Shown piece after piece: positions 30,093-39,784 of a stretch of 64,000 bases of DNA. The stretch covers positions 2,675,001 through 2,739,000 of the forward strand of contig NZ_QZMU01000001.1 in NCBI RefSeq assembly GCF_003932505.1, read 5' to 3'. The first letter of the stretch is position 1; the number at the start of each line of letters is the position of its first letter. The DNA is from Thiohalobacter thiocyanaticus (GTDB lineage Bacteria; Pseudomonadota; Gammaproteobacteria; Thiohalobacterales; Thiohalobacteraceae). The position numbers and the translations under genes were made by a program. The notes beneath the pieces are model-generated. The model saw only the letters and a program-made list of their open reading frames with translations. It was not told the DNA's origin and searched no databases.

Positions 30093-33000
30093 TCAATCGA
30101 GGTCCAGCATCACCAGCTCGCGCGAATGGGTGTAGAGGATACCGCATTCGACCGGCAGCCGCGGCCACAGGCGCTGTGCGCCGGCGGCATAGTAGCGCAT
30201 CTGGCCCTGGAAGGAAGCCGCATGCCGCGCGGCCGGCGCGGGTGCCCAGGCGGTGGCTCTTGTAATCGATCAGGCACAGCCGGTCGGGGTAGCGCACCAG
30301 CCGGTCGACGATGCCCTCGACCAGGACCGTGCCGTCGAGGTATTGCAGCGGCACCTCCTTCCAGGCCTGTTCATAGCGTGAGGGATCGAACAACCCGGCC
30401 AGTTCGGGTTGATCCAGCACCTCGCGCGCTTCCGCCAGCCAGGCCTGCAGATCGGCCTCGGTCGCGTCCCGGCCCGCCCAGGCGGCCAGGCGCCGCAGGG
30501 CAACGTCTTCGGTCACCGCCGCGGGTTCGCTCAGCCACTCCAGCAGCAGATGCACGGCTTGCCCGCGCAGCCGGCCATCGGCATCGAAGTGCCCGCTGTC
30601 GGCGACGACCTCATTGCGCCGGCTCGGCGCCAGTCGGTCGCGGGGCAGGGCCAGTTCCAGCGGCCGGGCCAGGCGCGGGTCGGGTGCGGGAGCTTCGGGT
30701 CGGGCCGTGGCAGGGGCGGTTGCCGGTGCGGCCGGCGGGCTGCCCGATTCCAGCACCGGCAGCGGGTCGGACGGGTCGCCGCCCGAGGCCAGGCCGTTGC
30801 GGATCAGGCCGTACCAGCCGGTCCCGCTGCCCCGGGCCGGGGCGCTGCCGGAGACGATCAGCAGCTGCCGGGCCCGGGTCAGGGCCACGTACAGCAGGTT
30901 GGCATCCTCGCGCGCCTCGGCCTGCTGCTGGGCCGCCTGCCAGTCGCGGCTGACGCTGTCGCGTCGGGCCTGGCCCGGGTTGAGCAGGAAATAGGCCGGG
31001 TGCGGCTCGCTGGCGGGCCAGTCGACCAGGGCCTGCCAGGCGCTGCGGTCGCGGCCGGCGGCGGCGGCATCCAGCAGGAACACCACCGGCGCTTCCAGCC
31101 CCTTGGCCCCATGGATGGTGAGCAGACGCACCCGGTCGCCGGCCGCCGGCGGGGCGTCGTCGGGGGCCTCGTCACTGCGTTCGCGCAGCCGGGTGAGCTG
31201 CTGCAGGAAACGCGGCAGGCTGGGGTAGCGGCCGCTGTCGATCTCCAGCGCCAGCTCCAGGAACCGCTGCAGGTTGGCCAGTACCTGGGGGCGCAGTGCC
31301 TCCGGGGTGGCCGCGGCATAGCGGTCCAGCACATCGCCCTCGAAGAAGACCCGGTCCAGCAGGTCATGCACCGGCAGCCGGCCGACCCGCTCGCGCCAGC
31401 GCGGCAGGCAGTCGGCGGCGCGGCGCAGGGTCGCCGGCGTGGTCGGATCCTCCGCCAGCGCAGCCAATCGGGCCATCCAGTCGCCCTGTTTCCGCTCGGC
31501 CAGTCGGATCAGATCGTGGTCATCGGCCGCAAACAGCGGCGAGCGCAGCACCTGGGCCAGGGCCAGGTTGTCGTGCGGGGCGATCAGGGTCTGCAGCAGC
31601 GCCTCCAGGTCGCGCGCCTCCAGGCTGTCGAGCAGCGCGCCGCGGGACGTGCCCAGACAGGGGATGCCGGCATCGCGCAGGGCGCGCTCATAGTCGGCGG
31701 CGTGGGTGCGGCTGCGCAGCAGGATCAGGATGTCGCCGTAGCGCGCGGGACGGGCCGCGTCGCCTTCGCCCAGGCGGCAGCCGCTGGCGATGAGTGTCTG
31801 GATGCGTTCGGCGGCCTGGCGGCCCTCAAGGTAGTAGCGCTCATCCAGCGCCAGCTCCCGCGGCCGGGTGAGCGGATCGCGCAACGTCGACGCCGTTGGT
31901 GGCGTGGCTTCCTCCGTGGCCACGGGCTGGATCAGGGGCAGCAGCTCGACCCGGCCCCAGAGGCTTTCATGAAAGGTCGCGTGGGTTTCGAAGCCCGGCA
32001 TCCGCGCGCGCAGCTCGGGCTGGTCGAAGACCCGGTTGACGCACTCGATCACCGCCGCGGCCGAACGTCGGGAGCGGGCCAGGCTGTGGCGCTGGCTGGT
32101 GAGGTGTTGCTCCAGCCAGTGACTGGCCGCGCCGAGCAGGCGCGAGTCGCCGGGCGGAAGCGGTAGATGGACTGCTTCTCGTCGCCGACCAGAAACACGC
32201 TGCGCGGCCGCTCGCTGCCGGCCTTGAGTTCCTCCAGCAGGGGCAGCAGCAGCCGCCACTGGGTGGGGTTGGTGTCCTGGAACTCGTCGACCAGCAGGTG
32301 ATCGATGCGGTTGTCCAGCTTGTACTGCACCCAGTGGGCCTGTTCGCTGCGGTTCAATAACTGATAGGCATGCCATTCCAGATCGCTGAAGTCCAGCAGG
32401 CGCTGGCTGCGCTTGATGCCCTGGAAATGCTCCAGCAGGCGCGCACCGGCGCGATACCAGGCGCGGTTGAGCTGCCAGTTGGCGCGGCGCTGGCGGGCGT
32501 CGAGCAACGCCAGATACTGTTCGCACAATTGAGCATGCAGATTCAGGAATTGTTCCGCACCGGCGCTGCCGAGTTTCTTTTCCAGCGTGTTGCTGGTCTT
32601 GCGGCTGAGTGGCTCGCCCTTCTGTGTCAGCAGGGCGGGCCGGAGCGCCTCGATACGTGCCTCGGCCGACAGCCGGGTGTCGAGGGCCGCCTCGATCGCC
32701 GCGGCCTGTTGTTTGTGTTTGTCGATCGGATGCTGCAGCAGCAGGTCGCGGAAGTTCTGCAGGCGCCGGCAGCTCAGTTCATCGAAGAAGGCCTGTTCCG
32801 GGTCGAGGTCAGGCTCGATGTCGAGCTGTTCGCGCAGCCGCTCGCCGACCCAGGTCACCGGATCGCCCCGGCTGTCGGTGAAGGCCCACCAGTCGATGCG
32901 GTGGGCGAGGAAGCTGCCCAGGGCCGACTGCACATTGGCCAGACCGCCGCAGCCGTCCATCAGGGTGTCCAGCGCCCGGCCGATATCGCCTTCCGGTGCG

Positions 33001-33476
33001 GCGGTGGCCTCGGCATAGAGGGCGTCCCAGGCCGCCTCGCGGCAGTCGCCCTCAGCCTCCAGCAGCTCGAAACCCGGCGGCACGCCGGCCTCCAGCGGGA
33101 AGCGTTGCAGAATCTCCTGGCAGACCGAGTGAAAGGTGGTCGCGCGCAGGTTGAAATCGGCCCGTAACACGGACTCGTACAGCCGGCGCGCGCGCTGGCG
33201 CACCGCCGGGCCGGGCTCCACGCCCATCTGTGCCAGCAGCGGATCGAGCCCGGCGTCCGGGACCGTGGCCAGCAGCCGCAGGCGCTCGGTGAGCCGTTCC
33301 AGCATCTCGGCGGCGGCCTTGCGGGTAAAGGTCACGGCCAGAATCCGGCCCGGCTCCACGCCCTCCAGCAGCAGCCGTACCAGCCGGGTCACCAGCAGCC
33401 AGGTCTTGCCGGTGCCGGCCGAGGCATGCACCGTGGCGTTGGCCGTCGGCAGGGTCGCGTCCAGGGGGGAGGTCAT
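30093..33476 (-). pseudogene. addA: UvrD-type helicase/exonuclease AddA (RecB-like), two frameshifts
   Basis: Read across frames this is about 1127 residues, the size of AddA/RecB-like helicase-nucleases. Part 1 (33476 to about 32160) begins with HASAGTGKTWLLVTRL (Walker A, residues 18-25), FTRKAAAEMLERL (motif Ia), LVDEFQDTNPTQW (motif II) and VGDEKQSIYRFR (motif III). A one-base shift at about 32155-32160 then moves to another frame with RLLTIHGAKGLEAPVV (motif V) and LYVALTRAR (motif VI) and the nuclease core GIVDRLV and LIDYKSHR. A second shift at about 30240 is needed to reach the end MRYYAAGAQRLWP...MLDLD. All catalytic motifs are intact, so sequencing error is likely. Confidence 0.85.
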
Positions 33477-33639
33477 GGCGCCAGAGCATACGTCAGGCCC
33501 GCTGACCGGTAAACTCGGCGCCGGAATGCCGGCAGCGGCGCTGTTTTTCCGGCAGACAGCGGCGGCAATGGGCCGGACCAGTGTCAGCGGGATGAATAAA
33601 AAATTACTTTTATATCAGAACGTAAGAGTAAATATCTGG

Positions 33640-33820
33640 GGTGGAATGCCAATATTGGCATGGAATTCGCTTGTTTCATATGGAAACGCGGGACACGGAA
33701 GCTTCGCAAGCCAGGGGAAGCAACAGGGACGGGTCCAGGACGGACAGGATTACAGGGAAGTGAAGGGGACAGGAATGTCCTCCGGGAAGGGGGCGGCCGG
33801 GAGGTCGCCCTTTTTCTTTG
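33640..33820 (+). ncRNA. Candidate CsrB/RsmZ-type CsrA-sequestering small RNA
   Basis: Between addB and addA, opposite to both, 33643-33802 contains 15 GGA triplets in 160 bases. Many sit in hairpin loops: GTCC-AGGAC-GGAC (33733-33745), GGACA-GGAA-TGTCC (33767-33780) and the terminator loop GGGA (33799-33802). The RNA ends with an intrinsic terminator (33791-33819). A possible start lies just after the AT-rich segment 33596-33636; the palindrome ATGCCAATATTGGCAT (33646-33661) would form the 5' hairpin. Dense GGA in loops is the hallmark of CsrB, CsrC and RsmX/Y/Z, which titrate CsrA. A complete GacA box is not seen here, only CGTAAG at 33621. The 5' end is uncertain. Confidence 0.68.
33791..33819 (+). 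terminator. Intrinsic terminator of the GGA-rich RNA
   Basis: Stem GGGCGGCC (33791-33798) pairs with GGTCGCCC (33803-33810) through eight pairs including one G-U, loop GGGA, then TTTTTCTTT (33811-33819). The T-run is on the plus strand, whereas both flanking genes are on the minus strand, so it must end a plus-strand transcript. Confidence 0.82.
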
Positions 33821-33830
33821 TTGCAGGTTT

Positions 33831-35910
33831 CTACCCATCCCACACTGCCTTGCGGCACAGGCCGTCGAGGTCGCAGCGACGGCAGGTCAGGTCATCGCCC
33901 CAGGCCGGCAGGGGTGCGCCGGCGTCCATGTCCGCGGCCAGCCGCTGCAGCCGTTCACGCACGGCCGTGCTCAATTGCTCCAGCGCCTCGTCCTCCAGCG
34001 CCACCCGGTCCTGTACCTTCCGGCCCTTGTCGTCCAGCGGCAGGTAGCTGCTGCGGGTCACCGGCGCCTCCAGCAGCAGCCGGTAGAAGGGCAGCTGCAC
34101 GGCCTCGCCCGTCTCCACCTGTTCGCTGTCCGGGGTGCGGCCGGTTTTGTAGTCGATGATGGCCAGGCCCTGCGCGCCGCGGTCGATGCGGTCGAGCCGG
34201 CCGCGCAGAACCAGGTCCGGGCTCAGGGGACGCTCGATCTGCTGTTCCACCTGCTGGACCTGCCAGTCCCGTGCCCGTTCGATCTGCCAGTCGATGTAGG
34301 CGGGGATGCGCTCCTGCCAGCGCTTGAGCCAGCCGCGGTGCTGGAAGTTGTCCTCCAGGTCGCGGGCGAACACGGCCTCGCTGATGCGTTCGAGCAGGGC
34401 GATGGCCGCCTCCCGATTGGTTGTTGTGACGGCCTCGGCGAAGGGGCCGGGCAGGCCGCGGACCTGCCCATGGAAAGCCTCCAGGCAGCGGTGCACGCGT
34501 TCACCGTAATCCTGTTTCTGCAGTGCCTCGCGGATGGCCTCCGGTGGTTTCAGGCTCAGACCGTCGCCGGCGAACCAGGCATAGGGGCAGTCGATCAGGC
34601 GCTGATGACTGCTGGCGCTGACCCGGTGCGGACGCAGGCCGGCGGGCAGGACCGGGCGCGGACGGACCGGCGGTTCGGGCAGCGGCGGCGGCGCGGCGGG
34701 GCGCACCCGGCTGCCGGCCTGATTGAGCCTCTGGCCGAGGTCGGCGTCCTCCAGGTCGTCGTCCCAGGCCAGCCGGTGAAAGCCCTGCAGCAGTTCCAGC
34801 CAGGGGCTGGGCAGCACCGGCTCACCCTGATCCTCGCGCCGGCGGGTGAGCAGTAGCCGGCCGGCGCCGGTGAGCAGGTGCCGGAACAGGGCGAAGCGCC
34901 GGCCCAGGCGTTCGTGCCAGACCGGCAGACCGAGTTCGCGCCGCACCCGGTCGTTGAAGAAGGGTCCGGCGGGCGGGCCCCCCGGCAGGTGCAGGGCATC
35001 GCAGGCGGCAATGATCAGGCCGTCGAAACGCAGGCACTGGCTCTGTTCCAGTGACAGCAGGCGTACCGGGCCGCCGGCCCCGGCGGGGCTGAAGTGGGCC
35101 GTCTCCAGGCTGCGGCCGAACCAGGTGCGGAACTCGTTCCAGTCGAGTTCCAGCGGGGTCAGGGATGCGGCGCTGTGCAGCCGTTCCCATACCCGCAGTA
35201 TGCGCTCGCCGGCGGGGTCCCGTTCCAGCGCGGTCCAGACCCCGAGCTCGTCCAGGCTGTCACGCAGGGTCTGCAGGAAACGCTCGGCCGGATATTTTCC
35301 GGTCAGCAGTTCGCGCAGTCCGGCCGCGGCGGCCTCCAGTCGGTCGAGCAGGGCGAACAGCCCCTGGTACTCGGCCGCCGGCCAGTCCCCCAGCAGTTCC
35401 TGGCGCGTGCCGAGCTGACGGCGGTAGCGGGGGATGCCGCGGGCGATGCGGCCCTGCAGGATGATGTCCTGCTCCAGACGGTAGACCTGCAGCAGATGCA
35501 GTTCGCGCTCCTCGCCGCAGGCGAAGGGGGATTTGAGAAAATCCAGCAGCGGGCGGTGCTCGAAGTCCTGCTCCACCGATTCCAGCCAGCGCTCGACCGC
35601 GGTGGCGGCACTGGTGGTGGACAGGGCCCAGCCGCCGCTGTCACTGAGCTCCACCCCGGCGCGTTCCAGCAGGGCGCGTACCCGCCGTGCCAGGCGCCGG
35701 TCCTCGGTGACGATGCCCAGGTTGCGCCGCCCTTCCAGCAGCCACTGGCGGATGCGCAGCTCGATGGCGCGGGCCTCCTGCTCGGCCGAGTCGGCGCCGA
35801 ATACCGTCAGCTGCGGTTGCAGCGGGCTGTCCGGATGGTCCGCGGCGAAGTCGTTCGCGCGCCGGCGCAGTTCCGGAGCATCGGTGCCGGCATAAATGCT
35901 ATCCAGACAT
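33831..35910 (-). CDS. AddB-like PD-(D/E)XK nuclease, 5' part damaged
   Basis: About 690 residues read cleanly. The C-terminal nuclease domain has GRLDRIDRGAQGLAIIDYKTGR (the PD-(D/E)XK core) and a final cysteine group CRRCDLDGLC, as in the iron-sulfur-stapled AddB nucleases and in the family of probable DNA repair proteins related to exonuclease V. The middle contains a helicase-like fold without a complete Walker A. It lies upstream of the AddA/RecB-like gene in the same direction, so the pair should process double-strand ends for RecA. The same open frame runs on to 36083, but translation before about 35910 no longer looks like the family: the N-terminal 150-200 residues seem scattered over several frames upstream. 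Confidence 0.82.
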
Positions 35911-37390
35911 TGGGGGCGGTGGGCGGGGTGGGGGGGCAGTGTCGGACGTTCCCCGGTGATGTCGGGTGAAGTTCTCCGTCCCGCCGTCCTGCCCTGGCGC
36001 AGGCCACAGACAGTTCGGTTTTTGCCGCAGGCGTTGCGCCAGCCAGGCGCGTTCGGCGCAGTCAGGCTCGGTTCGCCGACCACCTACCAGGCCGAGTTCT
36101 TCCGTACAGGCGACGCGTGGCGCCTGGCCAGGGCATTTGTCCAGCCGGGCCGGGCCGGGTCCTCGACCTGCAGGGCGGCAAGCTGGTCGTGCCCAGGCAC
36201 GCCACCGCGGTAGACGATGTACGGGCCTCGAGCTCCAGCGCCTGCGGCGCCCGGCCGGCGGCGGTCGGCCGCGGCCCAGACGCTGCACGAATCGGCGGCG
36301 GCTGCGGCAAGTTCCACCCGGTTCAGGGTCAGTTCCTTGAAACAGTTCCACGCAGGGGTTGTTCGGACAGTTCACCGGCCCAGGTTGTCTCCTCGCCGAA
36401 CAGGCCCCGTGGCCGGCGCAGGGCCCTCGACCAGCGCCAGCCGCCCGTCCTCCCCGGCTTCCAGACAGGCCGGGGGCTGGTGATGCGTTTCACGAGGGTA
36501 GTCGGACAGGTGAGCAGGCGGGGCTCGAGCAGGGCGCGGGGGCCGTTCCGCCGGCCGGGCTCCAAGCAGCCGGGGCCCGCAGGTACGGCCGCCCCCAGCG
36601 GCTGGGGCAGGATAGCTCAGGGCGCGGAAAGGTCGGGGAGAGTGATCACGCCAGCGTTCCAGAATTGGTGCGCGGACGCGGCCACGCAGGTCGGTTGTGC
36701 CAGGGGTGGTGGCCGCTGGACGGTTGGCGAGGGTGGATGTGCTCATGTCCACCGCCGATTTGACTTGCGATTAGAATTGAGGGTTGACAGCCATTATGTG
36801 GAAAGTTGTCATCCGGCACGAAGGCCGGGGGATCCCAGTCCGACGCTTCGGTATATGGAAATCCGGCCTGCGCCGGCAATGCCGGGGGAGGTGTAACCGT
36901 ATACGACATCTCCACCGCAGCACTCTTTCTCCGCAGTTTCTATTTTGTCCGGCTTGCAGTCCCATCCTTCAAGCGTTGGGTGTGGGGGCGGGCTTATTTC
37001 CCATGAGCACCCGGCCCGGCCAGTTCTGGGACAGCTCGCACGTTTTAGTTTCGAGGAGGAAATGCTCCTGTCCCCTCTGGGATGTCGTCCTCGGCGAAAA
37101 GAAAGATGGCCCCCCGGGCCGGGCATTTCGGTTCGCAACACGTGTTGGCAGTCGATGCACTCATTCGGGATCGATGACCAGGAAAGTTGGGACCTTAGGC
37201 AAAAAAAGGCGGACCGGACAGACTCGACACAGTCCGTTTGTTTGTTGTCTTGCACTTGATAAGCTTTCCTATAAACAACGGAACAGGTCATAACGGGCTC
37301 CGTTAATCTGTACGGTCAACGGCCTCGTTAATGCTAGGGGATTGCAGCGCGGTTTGGCGAAAGTCCGGCGGGGTCTGGCATCACATTTCG
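35911..37390. other. Indel-rich zone holding the broken 5' end of addB and the 3' flank of wspR
   Basis: No continuous gene is readable. On the minus strand, short pieces that look coding appear in alternating frames (for example CAERAWLAQRLRQKP near 36060 and VELAAAAADS near 36300), as expected for the N-terminus of the AddB-like protein interrupted by many indels. A REP copy inside (36808-36889) is also distorted. Bases 36900-37390 have lower GC and no recognisable feature. Confidence 0.55.
36808..36889. repeat. Degenerate REP-type pair, family A
   Basis: GTCATCCGGCACGAAGGCC and ATCCGGCCTGCGCCGGCAAT resemble the arms of the other family A pairs but with several extra or substituted bases, in contrast to the nearly perfect copies elsewhere in the window. 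Confidence 0.6.
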
Positions 37391-38445
37391 ACCGGGGGTG
37401 TGGAGTGGATCACGATGCGGTTGCGACCTTCGCTTTCTGGCCTGGAGTAGAGGGCGGCGTCGGCCTGCTTGAGTCAGGTCCATCGGGTGGCCGCCGCGGG
37501 GGTGGCAGTGGCGATGGCTGCCGGATGCTCAGGTATGATGCGTCGGGAGGAGTGGAGGCCTCTCGTGCTCGGATTTGTTGACTGGTGCGTGGATGGCCTC
37601 CGCCTCTTTTCTGCCACCTGCAGGGCGCCTTCATCATCGGTGTCGGGCAGAATGACGCCGAACTCCTCGCCGCCATAGCGGGCCATCAGGTCGGAAGGCC
37701 GATGAATGACATGATCGAGCTCGCGTGCCACGGCCTTGAGACAGTCGTCGCCGAGGCCTGGTGGCCGTGGGTGTCGTGTGTAGCGTTTGAAGTACTCGAT
37801 GTCGTCGACATCTGCACGGGCCCAGGGGCCGTGTGCAGTTGCGGCAGGGACCGCTGCCATTCCTCTTGTCCAGCCTCTTTCGAAACTGGCGGCGGTGTTG
37901 GCGATGCCGGTCAAGCCATCCAGCGAGGACAGGCGCTGCAGCTCGCGGTTGCTTTCCTCGAGCTGGGTGTTGCTTTCCTCCAGCTGGCGCTGGATCTCGC
38001 GCAGGGCGTGATAGGCCGCGTCGCGTTCCCTCTGCAGCAGGTAGCTGCGCGAGTGGGCGCGTACCCGCGCGACCAGCTCGATCTTGTCCGGCAGCTTGAC
38101 CAGATAGTCGTTGGCGCCGCAGCTGAAGGCGTCGCTCTTGATGGTCGGGTCTTCCTTGCTGGAGAGCACGATGACGGGGATGTCCTGGGTGACCGGATTG
38201 GCGCGGTAGAAACGTACCAGCATGATGCCGTCGATCTCGGGCATGACCAGATCCTGGAGGATGGTCGTGACCTTGAGCTCAGTGGCCATCTGGATGGCGT
38301 TGCGCGGGTCCTGGCAATAGTGCAGCTCGATGCCCGGTTCATCCTCCACCATGCGGCGGATGCCCTCGGCCACCATCTCCTGGTCGTCGACCAGCAGCAC
38401 CACGCACGGCTGATCCGTGTCGGTCTCGCTGGCCTGCGGCTGCAT
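37390..38445 (-). pseudogene. wspR: WspR-like response regulator diguanylate cyclase, C-terminal frameshifts
   Basis: Output protein of the Wsp system. The N-terminal receiver domain is intact (VVLLVDDQEMVAEG, phospho-acceptor in ILQDLVMPEIDG, Lys in VLSSKE) followed by a coiled-coil linker (LREIQRQLEESNTQLEESNRELQ). The GGDEF domain starts LSSLDGLTGIAN and contains RYGGEEFGVILP, with the I-site RPSD five residues before it. Between 37920 and 37800, and again after 37620, the reading frame shifts repeatedly; the final piece LTQADAALYSRPESEGRNRIVI is readable at 37480-37400 in another frame. Start ATG 38445 follows AAGGAA; ATG 38463 is an alternative. If the indels are real the cyclase is dead. 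Confidence 0.82.
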
Positions 38446-38476
38446 GATTGCGGATTCCTTCATGAGCTGTGTGATG

Positions 38477-39512
38477 CTATCCCTTGTTGCGGCTGATCGC
38501 TTCTTCAATGGCGACAGCAATCTGGTTCAACGGCAGGATTTCACTGGCTGCCTGCAGGTCGGCGGCCGGTTTTGGGCATGCCATAGATAGCGCTGGTCTC
38601 GCGATCCTGCGCGATAGTATGACAACCGGCCTGTTTCAGGGCCAGCAGCCCGGCGCCGCCGTCGCGGCCCATCCCTGTCAATAAGATACCAACGGCATGA
38701 TGCGTCCAAAATTGAGCCATTGACTCGAAAAATACGTTCACCGAGGGCCGGTAGGGGTAGTTTTCCGGCTCCGGGGTGTAGCCCAGTCGCTGCTCGGCGT
38801 CCATGACCAGGTGGGCCTCGCCGCGCCCGGCCACCAGCACCTCGCCGACCCGGATACGGTCGCCCTGCCGGGCCAGCCGCACCGGCAGGGCCAGTTCCTC
38901 GTCCAGCCAGCGGGCGAAACTGGGGGCGAACTGCTCGTCAACGTGCTGGATGATCACGAAAGCGGCCGGAAAATCGGCCGGAAAGGCCGACAGGATGGTA
39001 CGGATGGCCGCCGGCCCGCCGGTCGAGGCGCCGATGGCGACCAGGTACTCGCCCTTGTGCGGCACCGCCCGCGGCGGCGGCTGGGGCCGGTCCAGGGGCT
39101 GCACCCGCCGGGTGGCCTCGACCAGCCGGGCGATGGTGTCGAGCTTGTAGAGCATCTGCTCACGGCCCTCCTGCTCGCCGGACAGCCCCAGCACCGGGGT
39201 GTTGATGGCGTCCAGGGCGCCGGCGCCCATGGCCTCGAACACCCGGGCGGCGTTGGTGTTGACGCTGGAGGTGACGATGACGATGGCGCAGGCGGCCTGC
39301 TGCATGATCCGGCGGGTGGCCTCCACGCCGTCGAGCTCCGGCATGATCAGGTCCATCAGGATGATGTCGGGCTTGTCCTGCTCGGCCAGCGCCACGGCCT
39401 GGGCCCCGTCCTCGGCCACCCAGGCGATGCGGTAGCGACCGCTGGCCAGGATCAGCTGCTGCAGCACCTGACGGGCGAGCGGCATGTCATTGACAATGGC
39501 GATACGCAGCAT
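38477..39512 (-). CDS. wspF: CheB/WspF-type chemotaxis methylesterase response regulator, C-terminal frameshift
   Basis: A receiver domain (MLRIAIVNDMPLARQVLQ, phospho-acceptor Asp54 in LMDLIMPELDG) is joined by a Pro-rich linker to the methylesterase domain with GASTGGP (catalytic serine), IIQHVDE and LLTGMGRDGGAGL (catalytic aspartate). It removes methyl groups from the Wsp receptor and so turns signalling down. The continuous frame ends early at 38541; a one-base shift near 38570 restores the expected end (AADLQAASEILPLNQIAVAI...NKG, stop at 38477). All catalytic residues lie before the shift. It sits between wspE and wspR. Confidence 0.92.
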
Positions 39513-39580
39513 GTGCGATTAACTCCGTGTAAACAGCAAAAGCAACTCAAAAACAGGCGTAGACGCCGGCCGCCCTGCTT

Positions 39581-39697
39581 GTCGGGTTACGCTGTCGCTA
39601 ACCCGACCTGCATGTTCGATAGTCCCGTCATCCCCGCGCAGGCGGGGATCCAGCAACCACCGCGGTATCTGGATTCCCGCCTGCGCGGGAATGACGG
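39581..39697. repeat. Family C repeat followed by a REP family A pair
   Basis: 39581-39610: GTCGGGTTACGCTG paired with CGCTAACCCGAC. 39624-39697: arms CCCGTCATCCCCGCGCAGGC and GCCTGCGCGGGAATGACGG. Located between wspE and wspF within the Wsp operon, so this RNA is transcribed. Confidence 0.85.
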
Positions 39698-39784
39698 ATA
39701 AATTGTAATCGGCTTACGTAGATGTCATTCGGCCCCGGACTCTTATCACGGTATGCATCTGTGTGTTGGGATTCATTCCACTCC

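Noticed and set aside
33621..33640. GacA box directly before the GGA-rich RNA
   Set aside because: Only one half-site (CGTAAG) is present, without the CTTACA partner.
37355..37385. GAAAGTCCGG motif reminiscent of RNase P RNA
   Set aside because: Only this short word matches; the rest of the conserved RNase P core is missing.
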